This document shows, one piece after another, positions 10,530-21,242 of a stretch of 64,000 nt of DNA. The stretch's first letter is position 1; every line of letters starts with the position of its first letter. Position numbers and translations under genes: made by a program. The notes below the pieces were generated by a model, which saw nothing but the letters and a program-made list of their open reading frames with translations, searched no databases and was not told the DNA's origin. Origin of the DNA: Rothia aeria (GTDB lineage Bacteria; Actinomycetota; Actinomycetes; Actinomycetales; Micrococcaceae). The stretch lies in contig AP017895.1 in NCBI GenBank assembly GCA_002355935.1, positions 2,294,001 to 2,358,000 on the forward strand, read 5' to 3'.

Positions 10530-10985
10530 TTAGCTTGTCCAGAGGCGGATGTTCGCCGCAAGAACCAGCAGACTCACCATCCCCAAAAATACCATGGCGG
10601 CGATGAGTACCCAACGGTAGGTGGGCGCAAATTTTTCGGTCTCATCCCAGTCGCGGGTGGCGCGCAGCAGCAGGTAGCAGGCGAGCGCGCCGGGCAGGTT
10701 CCCCACCACTATCTGCACCGCGAGGGCGTAGAGGGTGAAGACGCGTTCGGTGCGTTCGTTTTCGCTTCCAGCGAGTTTGAAGAGTCCCGCGAGCAGGATC
10801 GTCAGGCACCCGTTGAGGAACGCGACAGCGAAGAAGGGAATGTTAAGCGCCTGCTGGAAGGTCATATTGGAGTTCGCGGCGCCAAGCAGAATCCAGGCGA
10901 AGAGCGCGAAGGGCACCAGGAGCCAGTACCAGAAGAGGAAACGGCGGAGTTTACGGTCGTCGTCAAGCGCGGCGAAGATGTTCAT
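10530..10985 (-). CDS. Four-helix integral membrane protein of unknown function
   Basis: A 151-residue protein with four predicted membrane helices at about residues 15-37, 47-70, 82-106 and 122-145, separated by short charged loops. The N-terminus MNIFAALDDDRKLRRF is cytoplasmic by the positive-inside rule. No catalytic motif is visible and I do not recognise a family. It lies 21 bases downstream of the RpiR regulator gene in the same orientation, so it may share that transcript. Confidence 0.7.
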   Translation of the reverse strand: MNIFAALDDDRKLRRFLFWYWLLVPFALFAWILLGAANSNMTFQQALNIPFFAVAFLNGCLTILLAGLFKLAGSENERTERVFTLYALAVQIVVGNLPGALACYLLLRATRDWDETEKFAPTYRWVLIAAMVFLGMVSLLVLAANIRLWTS

Positions 10986-11006
10986 GTCTTGTGTGCTTTC
11001 TGGGGT

Positions 11007-11831
11007 TTAGTCGGCGGTGGGTTCTGCCGGGCCGGTGCCCGGGTCTGTTTCGTTCCCGCCGGGCTGCCGCTGGGGGTTTCGGGTCTCAATGTGGTCGATG
11101 TACCGGCGCACCAGGTAGTCCAGCAGCACTGAGAGCGCCACGAATGAGTTGTAGGGGCCGCGCTGGCCGGTGATCTGCGTGGGAGTGCTCTGGTAGTGCA
11201 GTGAGTATTCGGCGTGGGAGGACATGTAGTTCACTCCGAGGGCGGTGACCGCGACCATGGGGATTTTGCGCAGGGCAAGCATTTTTACGTGTTCGCGCAT
11301 GTTCTCTGTCTGCCCGGAGAACGATACGAGGATCACCAAATCGTTGGTGGTCATGGAGGTCATGGTGCTCTCAAACTCGTTGCGGGCTGGGATGACGTGA
11401 CAGAATTTGCCGCACACCTGCATGGATTTGGCGAACTCTTGCACGGCGTTGCGTTGGGCGTACCCGGTGCCGAAGCAGTAGATGGTGCGGGCGTCGTGCA
11501 TTTTTTCGAGGAGCTTCGACAGCTCCATGTGTTCGAGGTAGTCGTAGGTTCGCAGGATGTCTTCTTTACCGCTCTCAATAAACCTGGGGTTGTAGGGTTC
11601 GGAGCGGGTGAGGGAGGATTTGATGAAGTATTTCAGCTCCGCAAAGCCTGAGAAGTTCAGTTTCTTGGTGAGGCGAATAATGGAGCTGGTTGAGGTGTAG
11701 GTTTTGTGCGCGAGGGAGCTGATGGTGGCTTCGGCAACGAACTTTTCGTTGTCGAGCATAAACGCCAGAATCTCGCGCTCTGTACCGCTGAAGCGGTGCT
11801 GGTTTGCATTCACCACATCTTGTAAATCCAC
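11007..11831 (-). CDS. RpiR/MurR-family transcriptional regulator with SIS domain
   Basis: A 274-residue regulator. Residues 1-75 form the winged helix-turn-helix domain typical of RpiR proteins (TSTSSIIRLTKKLNFSGF is the recognition region). Residues about 125-250 form a sugar-isomerase (SIS) sugar-phosphate-binding domain with YCFGTGYAQRNAV and ILVSFSGQTENM. Such regulators sense phosphosugars. Its position directly after the alpha-glucoside PTS permease suggests that it senses a phosphorylated alpha-glucoside and controls the permease, phosphatase and glucosidase genes. The start is GTG 11831 with AGGAG about ten bases upstream. That ribosome site lies inside one arm of the inverted repeat 11833-11898. 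The C-terminus is Pro/Thr-rich and not part of the fold. Confidence 0.85.
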   Translation of the reverse strand: MDLQDVVNANQHRFSGTEREILAFMLDNEKFVAEATISSLAHKTYTSTSSIIRLTKKLNFSGFAELKYFIKSSLTRSEPYNPRFIESGKEDILRTYDYLEHMELSKLLEKMHDARTIYCFGTGYAQRNAVQEFAKSMQVCGKFCHVIPARNEFESTMTSMTTNDLVILVSFSGQTENMREHVKMLALRKIPMVAVTALGVNYMSSHAEYSLHYQSTPTQITGQRGPYNSFVALSVLLDYLVRRYIDHIETRNPQRQPGGNETDPGTGPAEPTAD

Positions 11832-11832
11832 T

Positions 11833-11898
11833 CAAGGCTCCTGAATCGCTGACAAGCAATATTAAAAATATTACAACGTCTGCGGCTCAGGAGCCTTG
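11833..11898 (-). promoter_or_regulatory. Inverted repeat between the EIIBC and RpiR genes containing the RpiR ribosome site
   Basis: Twelve-base arms CAAGGCTCCTGA (11833-11844) and its exact complement (11887-11898) enclose 42 bases that hold a second perfect repeat (AATATT, three A, AATATT). The left arm carries the AGGAG ribosome site of the RpiR gene on the minus strand. The hairpin could terminate part of the permease transcript and mask the regulator's ribosome site. There is no T-run directly after the stem. Confidence 0.5.
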
Positions 11899-11939
11899 TG
11901 GTGTTATCGCGTGATGCGGGTTTTAGCCCAGCTCACGTT

Positions 11940-13571
11940 TTAGGCTTTGGTGTTCACCATGGTTTCAAAACGTTCGCGAACCTGCGGAACGTCCATGCCC
12001 ACGATCACCTGGAATGCCTTACCCTTGCGTACGATACCAAGAGCACCGGCGTCCTTGAACGCGGCATCCGAGGTGTCGACCAGGGATTCATCGGCCACCG
12101 ACACGCGCAGGCGGGTGGCGCAGTTGTTCACGGTGGTGATGTTGTCGGCACCGCCGAGCAGTTCAAGGAAACCAGCCGCACGCGGTGCGTACAGGTCAGT
12201 GTCGCCGTCTTCTGCGGATGCGCCGCCCTTCTTCTCGGCAGCCTTGGCGGCCTTGTACTCGGCTTTCGAGTACAGCTTCGTTTCGCCGCCTTCAGCCTCA
12301 CGGCCGGGGGTCTTGAAGTCGAACTTCAGGATCAGGAAGCGGAAGAGCAGGAAGTAGATGACGGTGAAGCACAGGCCCACGCCGATCTGCATGAGGTAGG
12401 TCGGCCAGTGGTTCTGCCACAGCGGAACCCAGTTGAGGAAGATGAAGTTATCCAGCAAACCGCCGCCCATGTTGCCTGAAAGCCCGAACATGTACATGAT
12501 CGACGCCATGGTTGCAGCCAGCACAGCGTGCACTGCGAACAGCGGGGGTGCCACGAACAGGAAGGTGAATTCCAGCGGCTCGGTAATGCCGATGAGCATC
12601 GCGGTGAGGCTCACGGGCAGCACCAGGGCGAGAACCTCTTTACGCTTCTCGGGCCGTGCGGTGGTGTAGAAGGCCGCCGCAATACCTGCCGGTGCGAACA
12701 CCTTGGAGTTGCCGTGCAGTGCGAAGCCGCCGCCGGGGAAGAGCTCACGCAGGGGCTTGTCGCTCTGCGCGAATTCGCTCAGGTGGGTCGGCCAGTCCTT
12801 CGCAATGCCGTTGGGGGTTACGGCGTTGCCGAACATGAACGGCGAGTAGATGAAGTGGTGCAGACCGGTCGGGATGAGGAAGCGCTCCAAGAAGGTGTAG
12901 ATCCACACACCGAGCGCGCCGGAGGCGATGAAGAACCCCTGCATGCTTTCAATACCGTGCTGGGCGTAGGGCCACAGCAGGGTGAAGAGGAACGCGACGG
13001 GGAACATGAGGAAGAAGCACACGGCGTACACGTACTGGGTGCCCTGGAAAATACCCAGGAAGTCGGGCAGCTTCTTGTCGAACCAGCGGTTATGTACCCA
13101 CACCACGATGGCGGAGATAATAATCGCACCAAAGATACCGGTGTCAATGGTCTTAATACCGGCGATCATTTTCAGGCCGGTACCGGCGGCGGACTCGGAA
13201 ATATCCACTCCGTAGTTGAGCTGGAAGATACCACCGCTGTCTTGGCCCCAGTACTTGAGCATTGTCCCGCTCAGGTAGTTGAAGGTCAGGTAGACCATGC
13301 CAGCTTCGAGCACGGCGCGGGCGTTTGCGGTCTTAGCGAGCGCAATCGGCAGGCCGAGCACGAAGAGCAGCTCCATCTGAGTGAAGACGGTCCAGGCGCC
13401 AGAGAGCCAGACATCCCAGATTTTAAACCACATCGTGTCTTCATTAGCTAGAGGACCAACGATGTTCTCTAGGGTGGCAACTTTGCCAATACCAACCGCC
13501 AAACCGGCGAAGGCAAAAAGAAGCACGGGGGCCAGCATGGCCGAACCGAACCTCTGAACTTTTTCCATCAT
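11940..13571 (-). CDS. Alpha-glucoside-type PTS permease, fused EIIC and EIIB domains
   Basis: A 543-residue inner-membrane phosphotransferase permease. Residues 1-400 form the multi-helix EIIC domain with the conserved GITEPLEFTFLF segment. A charged linker (KAEYKAAKAAEKK) leads to the EIIB domain with the phosphorylated cysteine at about residue 484 in NNCATRLRV. No EIIA domain is fused, so phosphate must come from an EIIA encoded elsewhere, such as the glucose type. Overall similarity is to the glucose/maltose/alpha-glucoside group (MalX, AglA, MalT). The neighbouring MapP-like phosphatase and two GH13 alpha-glucosidases support maltose, isomaltose or related alpha-glucosides as substrates. 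The reading frame is intact. The promoter region is shared with the divergent gene at 13877. Confidence 0.85.
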   Translation of the reverse strand: MMEKVQRFGSAMLAPVLLFAFAGLAVGIGKVATLENIVGPLANEDTMWFKIWDVWLSGAWTVFTQMELLFVLGLPIALAKTANARAVLEAGMVYLTFNYLSGTMLKYWGQDSGGIFQLNYGVDISESAAGTGLKMIAGIKTIDTGIFGAIIISAIVVWVHNRWFDKKLPDFLGIFQGTQYVYAVCFFLMFPVAFLFTLLWPYAQHGIESMQGFFIASGALGVWIYTFLERFLIPTGLHHFIYSPFMFGNAVTPNGIAKDWPTHLSEFAQSDKPLRELFPGGGFALHGNSKVFAPAGIAAAFYTTARPEKRKEVLALVLPVSLTAMLIGITEPLEFTFLFVAPPLFAVHAVLAATMASIMYMFGLSGNMGGGLLDNFIFLNWVPLWQNHWPTYLMQIGVGLCFTVIYFLLFRFLILKFDFKTPGREAEGGETKLYSKAEYKAAKAAEKKGGASAEDGDTDLYAPRAAGFLELLGGADNITTVNNCATRLRVSVADESLVDTSDAAFKDAGALGIVRKGKAFQVIVGMDVPQVRERFETMVNTKA

Positions 13572-13687
13572 GAGGCTTACGCCTTTCGGGTTACGAGAAA
13601 ATACGCAGGCACACGCGCCCGCGCGAATGTCATCAGTATTTGAATGGCACCATCATCCCACCTTTTGGCGGGGCTACACGTCTGTTG

Positions 13688-13730
13688 CGGGAGATTAGAC
13701 ATATTTTTTCATAACATGAAACATCTCCCG
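13688..13730. promoter_or_regulatory. Nested inverted repeats in the divergent PTS / MapP-like promoter region (13572-13876)
   Basis: The outer arms CGGGAGAT (13688-13695) and ATCTCCCG (13723-13730) are exact complements and enclose a second perfect repeat TTTCAT-AAC-ATGAAA (13707-13721). A further repeat GAAAC-GGT-GTTTC lies at 13778-13790. The 305-base gap between the two divergent genes holds nothing else recognisable. These are good candidates for binding sites of the RpiR regulator encoded nearby, or for catabolite control, which cannot be told apart from the sequence. Confidence 0.5.
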
Positions 13731-13876
13731 GTACCGGGTAAAAATACTAACCTACTGTCACGGTTTTTTAGTGCTTTGAAACGGTGTTTCTCTTGTAGCA
13801 TGTAACCGTAGCCCGCCCCACCGTGGCAGGTGGCGTGGTGTTATTGAACGCACGACCTCTCGAAAACTACATACCT

Positions 13877-14770
13877 ATGCTTTTTCTTACCTTGAATACC
13901 CACAGCTGGTGCGAGCCTCACCAGATCGTTAAGATTCATGAGCTTGCCCGTTTTATCGCCCATCATCGGGTTGACGTTATTGCGTTGCAGGAGGTCAACC
14001 AGTACCTGCACTCCCCTATTGTGGATACTCCACTGGGGTACCAGGGCGGGGCCGGTATTCCTATCCGTGAGGATAATTATGCACTGCTGCTGGTTCGGTT
14101 CCTGGCTGATTTAGGGCTTCAGTACGAGTGGGCGCTGACCGAAACACATATTGGGTGGGATCGGTATGACGAGTGTGTGGCGGTGCTTTCTCGCGTGCCT
14201 ATTGAGCGCATCGATCCTCTTGTGATGAGCCCGCAGTACAGCTACGACCGGGTTGAACGCAGGTCTTCTCTCGCGGTTCGGGTGGGTACCGATGCGGGGT
14301 CCGTATGGTGTGCAAGCGCCCATATGTCGTGGTGGGATTTTCAGGGCGAACCGCTTTTCGCACAGGAGTTTGCGCGGCTTTCGCAGGCCCTCACCGAGCG
14401 CGGTCAGGATGCGCCCGTTCTCTTAGGCGGCGATTTCAACACAGCGGCGCAGGTGCGCGGCGAAGGGTACGACCTGGCACTTTCTTCCGGCCTGGTGGAC
14501 ACCCGCGAGATCGCCGAGCGTACCGACGGCGAATTCACCGTACATCGTGGTATTGCCGGGTGGGAAGGGCAGGAGGATGCCAAGCGCATCGACTTCGTGT
14601 TTGCCGACCGAGCAGTGAAGGTACTTTCGCATGCGGTGGTATTCCGCGATAATTCTCCTGAGGCGATTTCCGATCACAGCGGCGTGCTGGTAGAGCTTGA
14701 CGAGTCGAGTTTCGAGCCCACCGCCAGGATGCACCCCGTGCCGTTGCCGTCACAGGCTCAACCCGGATAG
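13877..14770 (+). CDS. Endonuclease/exonuclease/phosphatase-fold hydrolase, probable MapP-like sugar-phosphate phosphatase
   Basis: A 297-residue member of the metal-dependent EEP fold: TLNTHSW near the N-terminus, metal-binding Glu39 in IALQEVNQ, the GGDFNTA motif and the C-terminal ISDHSG with the catalytic histidine. No signal peptide is seen, so it is cytoplasmic. The LNTHSW start and the position divergent from a maltose-type PTS permease and beside alpha-glucosidases match the Enterococcus faecalis maltose 6'-phosphate phosphatase MapP (recalled, not searched). The likely role is removing phosphate from the imported disaccharide so that an ordinary alpha-glucosidase can cleave it. A nuclease or another phosphoesterase is the alternative. 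ATG 13877 is chosen because longer starts lack homology-like sequence. Confidence 0.7.
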   Translation: MLFLTLNTHSWCEPHQIVKIHELARFIAHHRVDVIALQEVNQYLHSPIVDTPLGYQGGAGIPIREDNYALLLVRFLADLGLQYEWALTETHIGWDRYDECVAVLSRVPIERIDPLVMSPQYSYDRVERRSSLAVRVGTDAGSVWCASAHMSWWDFQGEPLFAQEFARLSQALTERGQDAPVLLGGDFNTAAQVRGEGYDLALSSGLVDTREIAERTDGEFTVHRGIAGWEGQEDAKRIDFVFADRAVKVLSHAVVFRDNSPEAISDHSGVLVELDESSFEPTARMHPVPLPSQAQPG

Positions 14771-14853
14771 TGCGGTAGCTGCAGGGTGCCGCAGCTGAGC
14801 GACCGATCCCGCTTTCAGACCTTTATTTGATATATTCCGTGGAAGGACAGCTC

Positions 14854-16658
14854 ATGAAAACCGAAATTCAGTGGTGGCAGCAGCCCGTTGTGTACCAGAT
14901 TTACCCGCGTTCCTTCAACGACTCCAATGGCGACGGCATCGGCGATCTGCCCGGCATTACCGAAAAAATCCCGTACCTGGCGAAGCTGGGTATAGATGTT
15001 ATCTGGCTCTCCCCGATCTATGCCTCGCCGAACGACGATAATGGCTACGACATTTCGGATTACCGGGCGATTATGACCGAGTTCGGTACGATGGCCGATT
15101 TCGACGAGCTGCTGGCGACCGCACATGAGCACGGCATTAAGCTCATGATGGATTTGGTGGTGAACCACACCTCGGATGAGCACGAATGGTTCCGCCAGGC
15201 GCGATCGGCTAAGGATAACCCGTACCGCGACTACTATGTGTGGCGTGACCCTGCCGGGTTCACAGAAGACGGCACCCCGATTCCGCCGAATAACTGGATT
15301 TCCTGTTTCTCACCATCGGTCTGGGAATGGGACGAAGGCACTCAGCAGTTCTACCTGCACTATTTTTCGGTGAAGCAGCCCGACCTCAACTGGGAAAACC
15401 CGAAAGTACGTGAAGAGGTCTACGACATTATGCGGTTCTGGCTTGATAAGAGCGTCGACGGTTTCCGCATGGATGTTATCAACCTGATTTCTAAGGATCT
15501 TTCCTTCCCAGATGACCCCGCCGTCACCGCAGGAGGGCTAGATAATTCTCTGGCGGTGGCCGCGAACGGTCCGCGCGTGCACGAGTTCCTGCGCGAGATG
15601 AACCGTGAGGTACTCAGCAAATACCCGGTGATGACCGTGGGTGAGACTCCCTGCGTGAGCGTGGAAGATGCCGCCCTGTACACAGGTTTTGACCGCCACG
15701 AACTGCAGATGGTGTTCCAGTTCGAGCATATGGATGTGGACGCCAGCGCAGGCGGCGCCACCGGCAAATGGTCGGACACTCGTTTTAACCTGGTGGATTT
15801 GAAGAATGTTCTCAGCCACTGGCAGACGGGGCTGCACGGTCGCGGATGGAATTCGCTGTACTGGAATAACCACGACCAGCCGCGCACGGTTTCACGTTTC
15901 GGCAATGACTCCCCCGAGTTCCGTGAGGTCAGCGGTAAGATGCTCGGCACGGTTCTGCATATGATGCAGGGAACCCCCTATATTTATCAGGGTGAAGAGC
16001 TGGGTATGACCAATGTTTCTTCGACTCGGTAGATGACTACAACGACCTTGAAATCCATGATTCCTGGCGTAAATACGTGGTGGAGTCCCAGCGGGTTAGC
16101 CCCGAGGATATGCTGCGGTACATCAGTGCATCGGGTCGGGATAATGCGCGAACCCCCATGCAGTGGGATGCGAGCGACAATGCGGGCTTCACGACCGGCA
16201 CCCCGTGGCTGAAGGTGAACCCGCAGTATACCGACATTAACGCCGCCGAAGAATTGGCGAACGACGATTCTATTTTCTACCACTACAGCGATCTCATTCA
16301 TCTGCGCAAAGAACACCCCATCGTGCTCACCGGCGAATACCGTGTGCTCGACCCCGAGGATGAGCAGGTGTACGCCTACCTGCGCGTGAACTCTACTGAA
16401 GATGCCGCCGCATCCGGCGAGCGCGCCCTGCTGGTGGTTGCTAATTTCACCCAAGAAACACTGTCTTTACCCTATGCAGACGGTCAGCTCGCTTCTTTGG
16501 CGCTCAAGAACCCGGGCGTGCTGAAACTTGAGGAGCTTGCGGCTATGGCAGAAGCACCCGAGCTGATCAGCTCAAACTACCGGAATGAGCACGGCGAGTT
16601 CACGGACGAAGGCACCACTCTACGCCCCTATGAGGCGAAGGTGTACCTGTACCGGTAG
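14854..16658 (+). CDS. GH13 alpha-glucosidase (oligo-1,6-glucosidase/MalL type), first copy
   Basis: A 601-residue cytoplasmic GH13 enzyme after correcting one missing base near 16015-16021. The (beta/alpha)8 barrel begins [20 protein letters not shown]. Catalytic residues are the nucleophile Asp207 in GFRMDVIN, acid/base Glu264 in TVGET, and Asp341 in WNNHDQPR. Val follows the nucleophile, which in this family is associated with alpha-1,6-linkage preference. The ATG at 14854 has GGAAGG eight bases upstream. It follows the MapP-like gene by 83 bases and is probably co-transcribed with it. The second, related enzyme follows. Likely role: hydrolysis of isomaltose or maltose-type disaccharides from the PTS/MapP route to glucose. 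Confidence 0.9.
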
Positions 16659-16665
16659 GGCGTAG

Positions 16666-18623
<1,958 letters not shown>

Positions 18624-18645
18624 GTTATCCTCTGTTCCCAACCCG

Positions 18646-18712
18646 AATAACGCATCTTTGGGCGTATTACCCACCCTCTAGGGCCTTGTAATACGCCCAA
18701 AGCTGCATTATT
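18646..18712 (+). terminator. Long hairpin after the glucosidase genes
   Basis: A 25-base arm (18646-18670) pairs with 18688-18712 with only two mismatches, around a 17-base loop. It starts 22 bases after the second glucosidase stop. The arm ends in TTATT but there is no longer T-run. It probably closes the alpha-glucoside operon. Confidence 0.65.
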
Positions 18713-18837
18713 CAGAGTTCAAAGACGTTTTGCGCATGTCCAGCCGAGACTGCTGTTCCCGCCGATTACCGGAAAGTATTGTTCTCAAAGCGCTTCCCGG
18801 AGTTCATTTTTATACTGTTCGTTCAGTATGACAAGAG

Positions 18838-19683
18838 TTACGACTCGATGAAGTCGCGCACTATATCCACAAACCGTTCGGGGCTCTCTTTCTGAACCCA
18901 ATGCTTATGATGCTCAAAAATTTCGACCCGTGTATTCGGCATAGATGCGGCTGCCTGCTTCACATCACCGACTTTGACGCCGGGGTCCTTATCCCCTTGA
19001 ATAAATAGGGTTGGCACCTTGATCTGTGGCAGAAGCGGTATTAGGTGCCCGACCGGAGGTTCTCCCCACAGCTCACTGATCTGAAATGATTGAAAAACTC
19101 GTGCCGCGTCTTTCGAATGGGCGGCAGTTTGCACCTCATCCAGAATTTCGGGGGTAATTTTCTCGCGATTTCCAATCAGTGACCCGGCAATAATGTTCTT
19201 TGCCAGCCACCTGTTCTGCAATGTTTTATATGTCGCCTGATTGAGTGGCAAACGCACCAGCAACCGTCCCATGAGTGAATACGGTGCTGAAGCGGACACA
19301 CCCCAAGGTGCCACCAGCACCAGCTTGCCAATATAGTTCGGATACCGCAGCGCATATTGCAAAGCAATGGCGCCGCCCATTGAAAGGCCACACAAGGTAA
19401 CATTTTGAGCGTTCAATGTATCCAGGAAGGCATTGAGGAAGCCTGTGTAGAAACTCAGCGAGTACTCTAATTCGGGTTTATCGCTGTTTCCATACCCCGG
19501 CAGATCCAGGGCAACTAAAGGCTGAGATCCGGTCCAGGTCTGCATGATCGTTTTCCAGGAGAGCATGGCGTGATCCACCCCGCCACCATGAAGGAGCATG
19601 ATAGGCGTGCCTTCACCCTCCGTACTGTAGTACGCGGTTTTAATGCCTTCAAAATCGAGAAAATGGGTTGAGATACGATTCAT
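18838..19683 (-). CDS. Alpha/beta-hydrolase fold enzyme
   Basis: A 281-residue hydrolase. The oxyanion motif is LLHGGGVDHA, the nucleophile elbow is GLSMGGAIALQ (Ser near residue 103), the acid is in FIQGDKDPGV and the catalytic His is near the C-terminus in HHKHWVQKESPERF. No signal peptide is seen. The substrate is unknown; the closest recalled shape is the hydrolytic ring-cleavage/proline iminopeptidase-like branch. ATG 19683 is chosen over GTG 19692. Base composition is lower in GC than the glucosidase genes, and the gene stands alone, which fits an accessory acquisition. Confidence 0.8.
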   Translation of the reverse strand: MNRISTHFLDFEGIKTAYYSTEGEGTPIMLLHGGGVDHAMLSWKTIMQTWTGSQPLVALDLPGYGNSDKPELEYSLSFYTGFLNAFLDTLNAQNVTLCGLSMGGAIALQYALRYPNYIGKLVLVAPWGVSASAPYSLMGRLLVRLPLNQATYKTLQNRWLAKNIIAGSLIGNREKITPEILDEVQTAAHSKDAARVFQSFQISELWGEPPVGHLIPLLPQIKVPTLFIQGDKDPGVKVGDVKQAAASMPNTRVEIFEHHKHWVQKESPERFVDIVRDFIES

Positions 19684-19838
19684 GCATATCACCGTCTTTC
19701 ATGAGATCCCACCGCTATTAAGTCTATCCTGTAAAAGGCACACATACGATAGTGACTCCCTGAACCATTCAGGGTTTCGGTTGGGCAGGATGTATGTCCG
19801 CATAGCCAGCCATACACAATTTTTAGCAGGTGATGGGC

Positions 19839-20309
19839 TTATACCCAGCGCCGCACCCGTTGGCGGTACTGCCGGTATTCTGTACCGAATTTCTGGGTGA
19901 GAACCCGCTCTTCAGGAATGATCTGAAAACGCGTTATCCAGGCGACGAAAAGCACCACCCCGAGCACAGCCTGCACCTGCCACAGCCACACTGCCCACCC
20001 GGTAAGTATGCAGGCCATGCCCAAGTACATGGGGTTGCGGCTTAAACGGTATATTCCGGAGGAGACAATGTTTACGGTGCGTTCGGGGGCGAACGGGTTC
20101 ACTGTGGTGCGGGCACGTCTGAATGACAGCACCCCCACCGCGTCTACCGTTAGGCCGAGTACAACCAGTGCAAGGGCGGGAACCAGCAGCAGCGGTGGTC
20201 TGCCTGTCAGCGGCGGCATCCCGCAGATGAGCCACATCAGTGAGGCGCACAGTGCCCCAATAAGTGGCGGTGGAACTTTATATTCAAGGGCTGCAGCTAG
20301 TCTTTTCAT
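19839..20309 (-). CDS. Isoprenylcysteine methyltransferase-like integral membrane protein
   Basis: A 156-residue protein with about four membrane helices and the hallmark C-terminal signature of the ICMT/phospholipid methyltransferase (NnrU/PEMT-like) group: GIYRLSRNPMYLGMACILTG, then an aromatic helix, then EERVLTQKFGTEYRQYRQRV. In this family the Asn-Pro-Met-Tyr and Glu-Glu elements hold S-adenosylmethionine. The methyl acceptor in bacteria is unknown. ATG 20309 is chosen. A TTG at 20336 would add nine residues; neither has a strong ribosome site. The racemase gene (20347-21051) lies directly upstream in the same direction, so they are probably co-transcribed. Confidence 0.75.
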   Translation of the reverse strand: MKRLAAALEYKVPPPLIGALCASLMWLICGMPPLTGRPPLLLVPALALVVLGLTVDAVGVLSFRRARTTVNPFAPERTVNIVSSGIYRLSRNPMYLGMACILTGWAVWLWQVQAVLGVVLFVAWITRFQIIPEERVLTQKFGTEYRQYRQRVRRWV

Positions 20310-20346
20310 GGGGAGCAAGTTATTTATTTCGGTCAAGAAGCGGGGT

Positions 20347-21051
20347 TTATGCGGGAGGCGGCGGCGTTAACATTGCCTCTACTGCCGCGAGCGCGTGAAT
20401 GGTGGTGCTGTCAAAGACCGGCAGCGGGGTCTTGTCCGCTTCTACTGCCAGGCAGAGTTCGGTGCACCCCAGGATCACGCCTTGGGCGCCCTGTTCCTTC
20501 AGCCCTGTAATGACCTGCTGAAGATACTGCACGGATTCAGGCTCCACACGGCCCAGGCACAGCTGCTCAAAGATGATGCGGCTAGTCTCTGCCTGTTCCG
20601 GTTCGGTTGGTACGATCGTCTGGATTCCTTGCGCCGCCATGCGCTCGGTGTAGAACCCGTCGCTCATGGTGAAGGTTGTGCCCAGCAGCCCCACCCTCTG
20701 CAGCCCCTGCCTTTGGATGGCGGTGGCGGTGGCGTCAACTACGTGCAGTAGCGGTACGGTGGTGGCACGCTCTATTGCGGGGGCAACCTTGTGCATGGTG
20801 TTTGTGGCCACCAGCAGCAGCTGCGCACCCGCACCCTCAAGTTTTGTGGCGCTTGCCGCCAGCAGAGCCCCAGCGACTTCCCAGTCACCGCTTTTTTGCA
20901 GACGCACGACTTCCTCAAAATCTACACTGTGCATCACGATATCGGCACTGTGGTTGCCTCCGAGGCGGCGGTTGACTTCACGGTTAATGATCCGATAGTA
21001 CAGGGCGGTGCTCTCAGGGCTCATGCCGCCGATAATGCCTAGGGTTTTCAC
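20347..21051 (-). CDS. Aspartate/glutamate racemase-family protein (YgeA type)
   Basis: A 234-residue cofactor-independent amino-acid racemase. It begins MKTLGIIGGMSPESTALYY, typical of the family. The first catalytic position is Thr in VATNTMHKV, where classic aspartate racemases have Cys (CNTAH); the second is Cys in LGCTELCLAV. The Thr/Cys pair is the arrangement reported for E. coli YgeA, a broad-specificity racemase. Likely product: a D-amino acid (or recovery of one) in the cytoplasm. ATG 21051 has AAGGAG upstream. It probably forms an operon with the ICMT-like gene. Confidence 0.85.
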   Translation of the reverse strand: MKTLGIIGGMSPESTALYYRIINREVNRRLGGNHSADIVMHSVDFEEVVRLQKSGDWEVAGALLAASATKLEGAGAQLLLVATNTMHKVAPAIERATTVPLLHVVDATATAIQRQGLQRVGLLGTTFTMSDGFYTERMAAQGIQTIVPTEPEQAETSRIIFEQLCLGRVEPESVQYLQQVITGLKEQGAQGVILGCTELCLAVEADKTPLPVFDSTTIHALAAVEAMLTPPPPA

Positions 21052-21131
21052 GGTGCACGCTCCTTTTATTTATTGTCTTCTGGCGGGTACTTCCCCTCAT
21101 TGTAGGGTGAGCTCCGTAACCCCGTCTACAG

Positions 21132-21190
21132 AGAAGGTTTTTGTATTCAGAAGCCATATTAATTCTCTGAGTACAAAAACTTTTCTGAAT
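21132..21190 (-). repeat. Three-arm inverted repeat upstream of the racemase gene
   Basis: Arm A (about 21132-21151) is nearly complementary to arm B (about 21166-21186) and also to arm C (about 21179-21198), while B and C overlap. On the minus strand, the racemase leader could therefore fold in two mutually exclusive ways, an arrangement seen in attenuators. All arms share a GTTTTTGTAYTCAGA-like core. It lies between the membrane protein gene ending at 21243 and the racemase start at 21051. Confidence 0.4.
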
Positions 21191-21242
21191 AGAAAAACCA
21201 TCTGCTGGGGTACGCCCGAAGACCTCTGGGGCGGGGTGTGCT

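Noticed and set aside
12528-13451. 307-codon open frame antisense to the PTS permease
   Set aside because: Composition is Glu/Val/Gly/His-biased, there is no ribosome site, and the opposite strand encodes a clear EIIBC protein.
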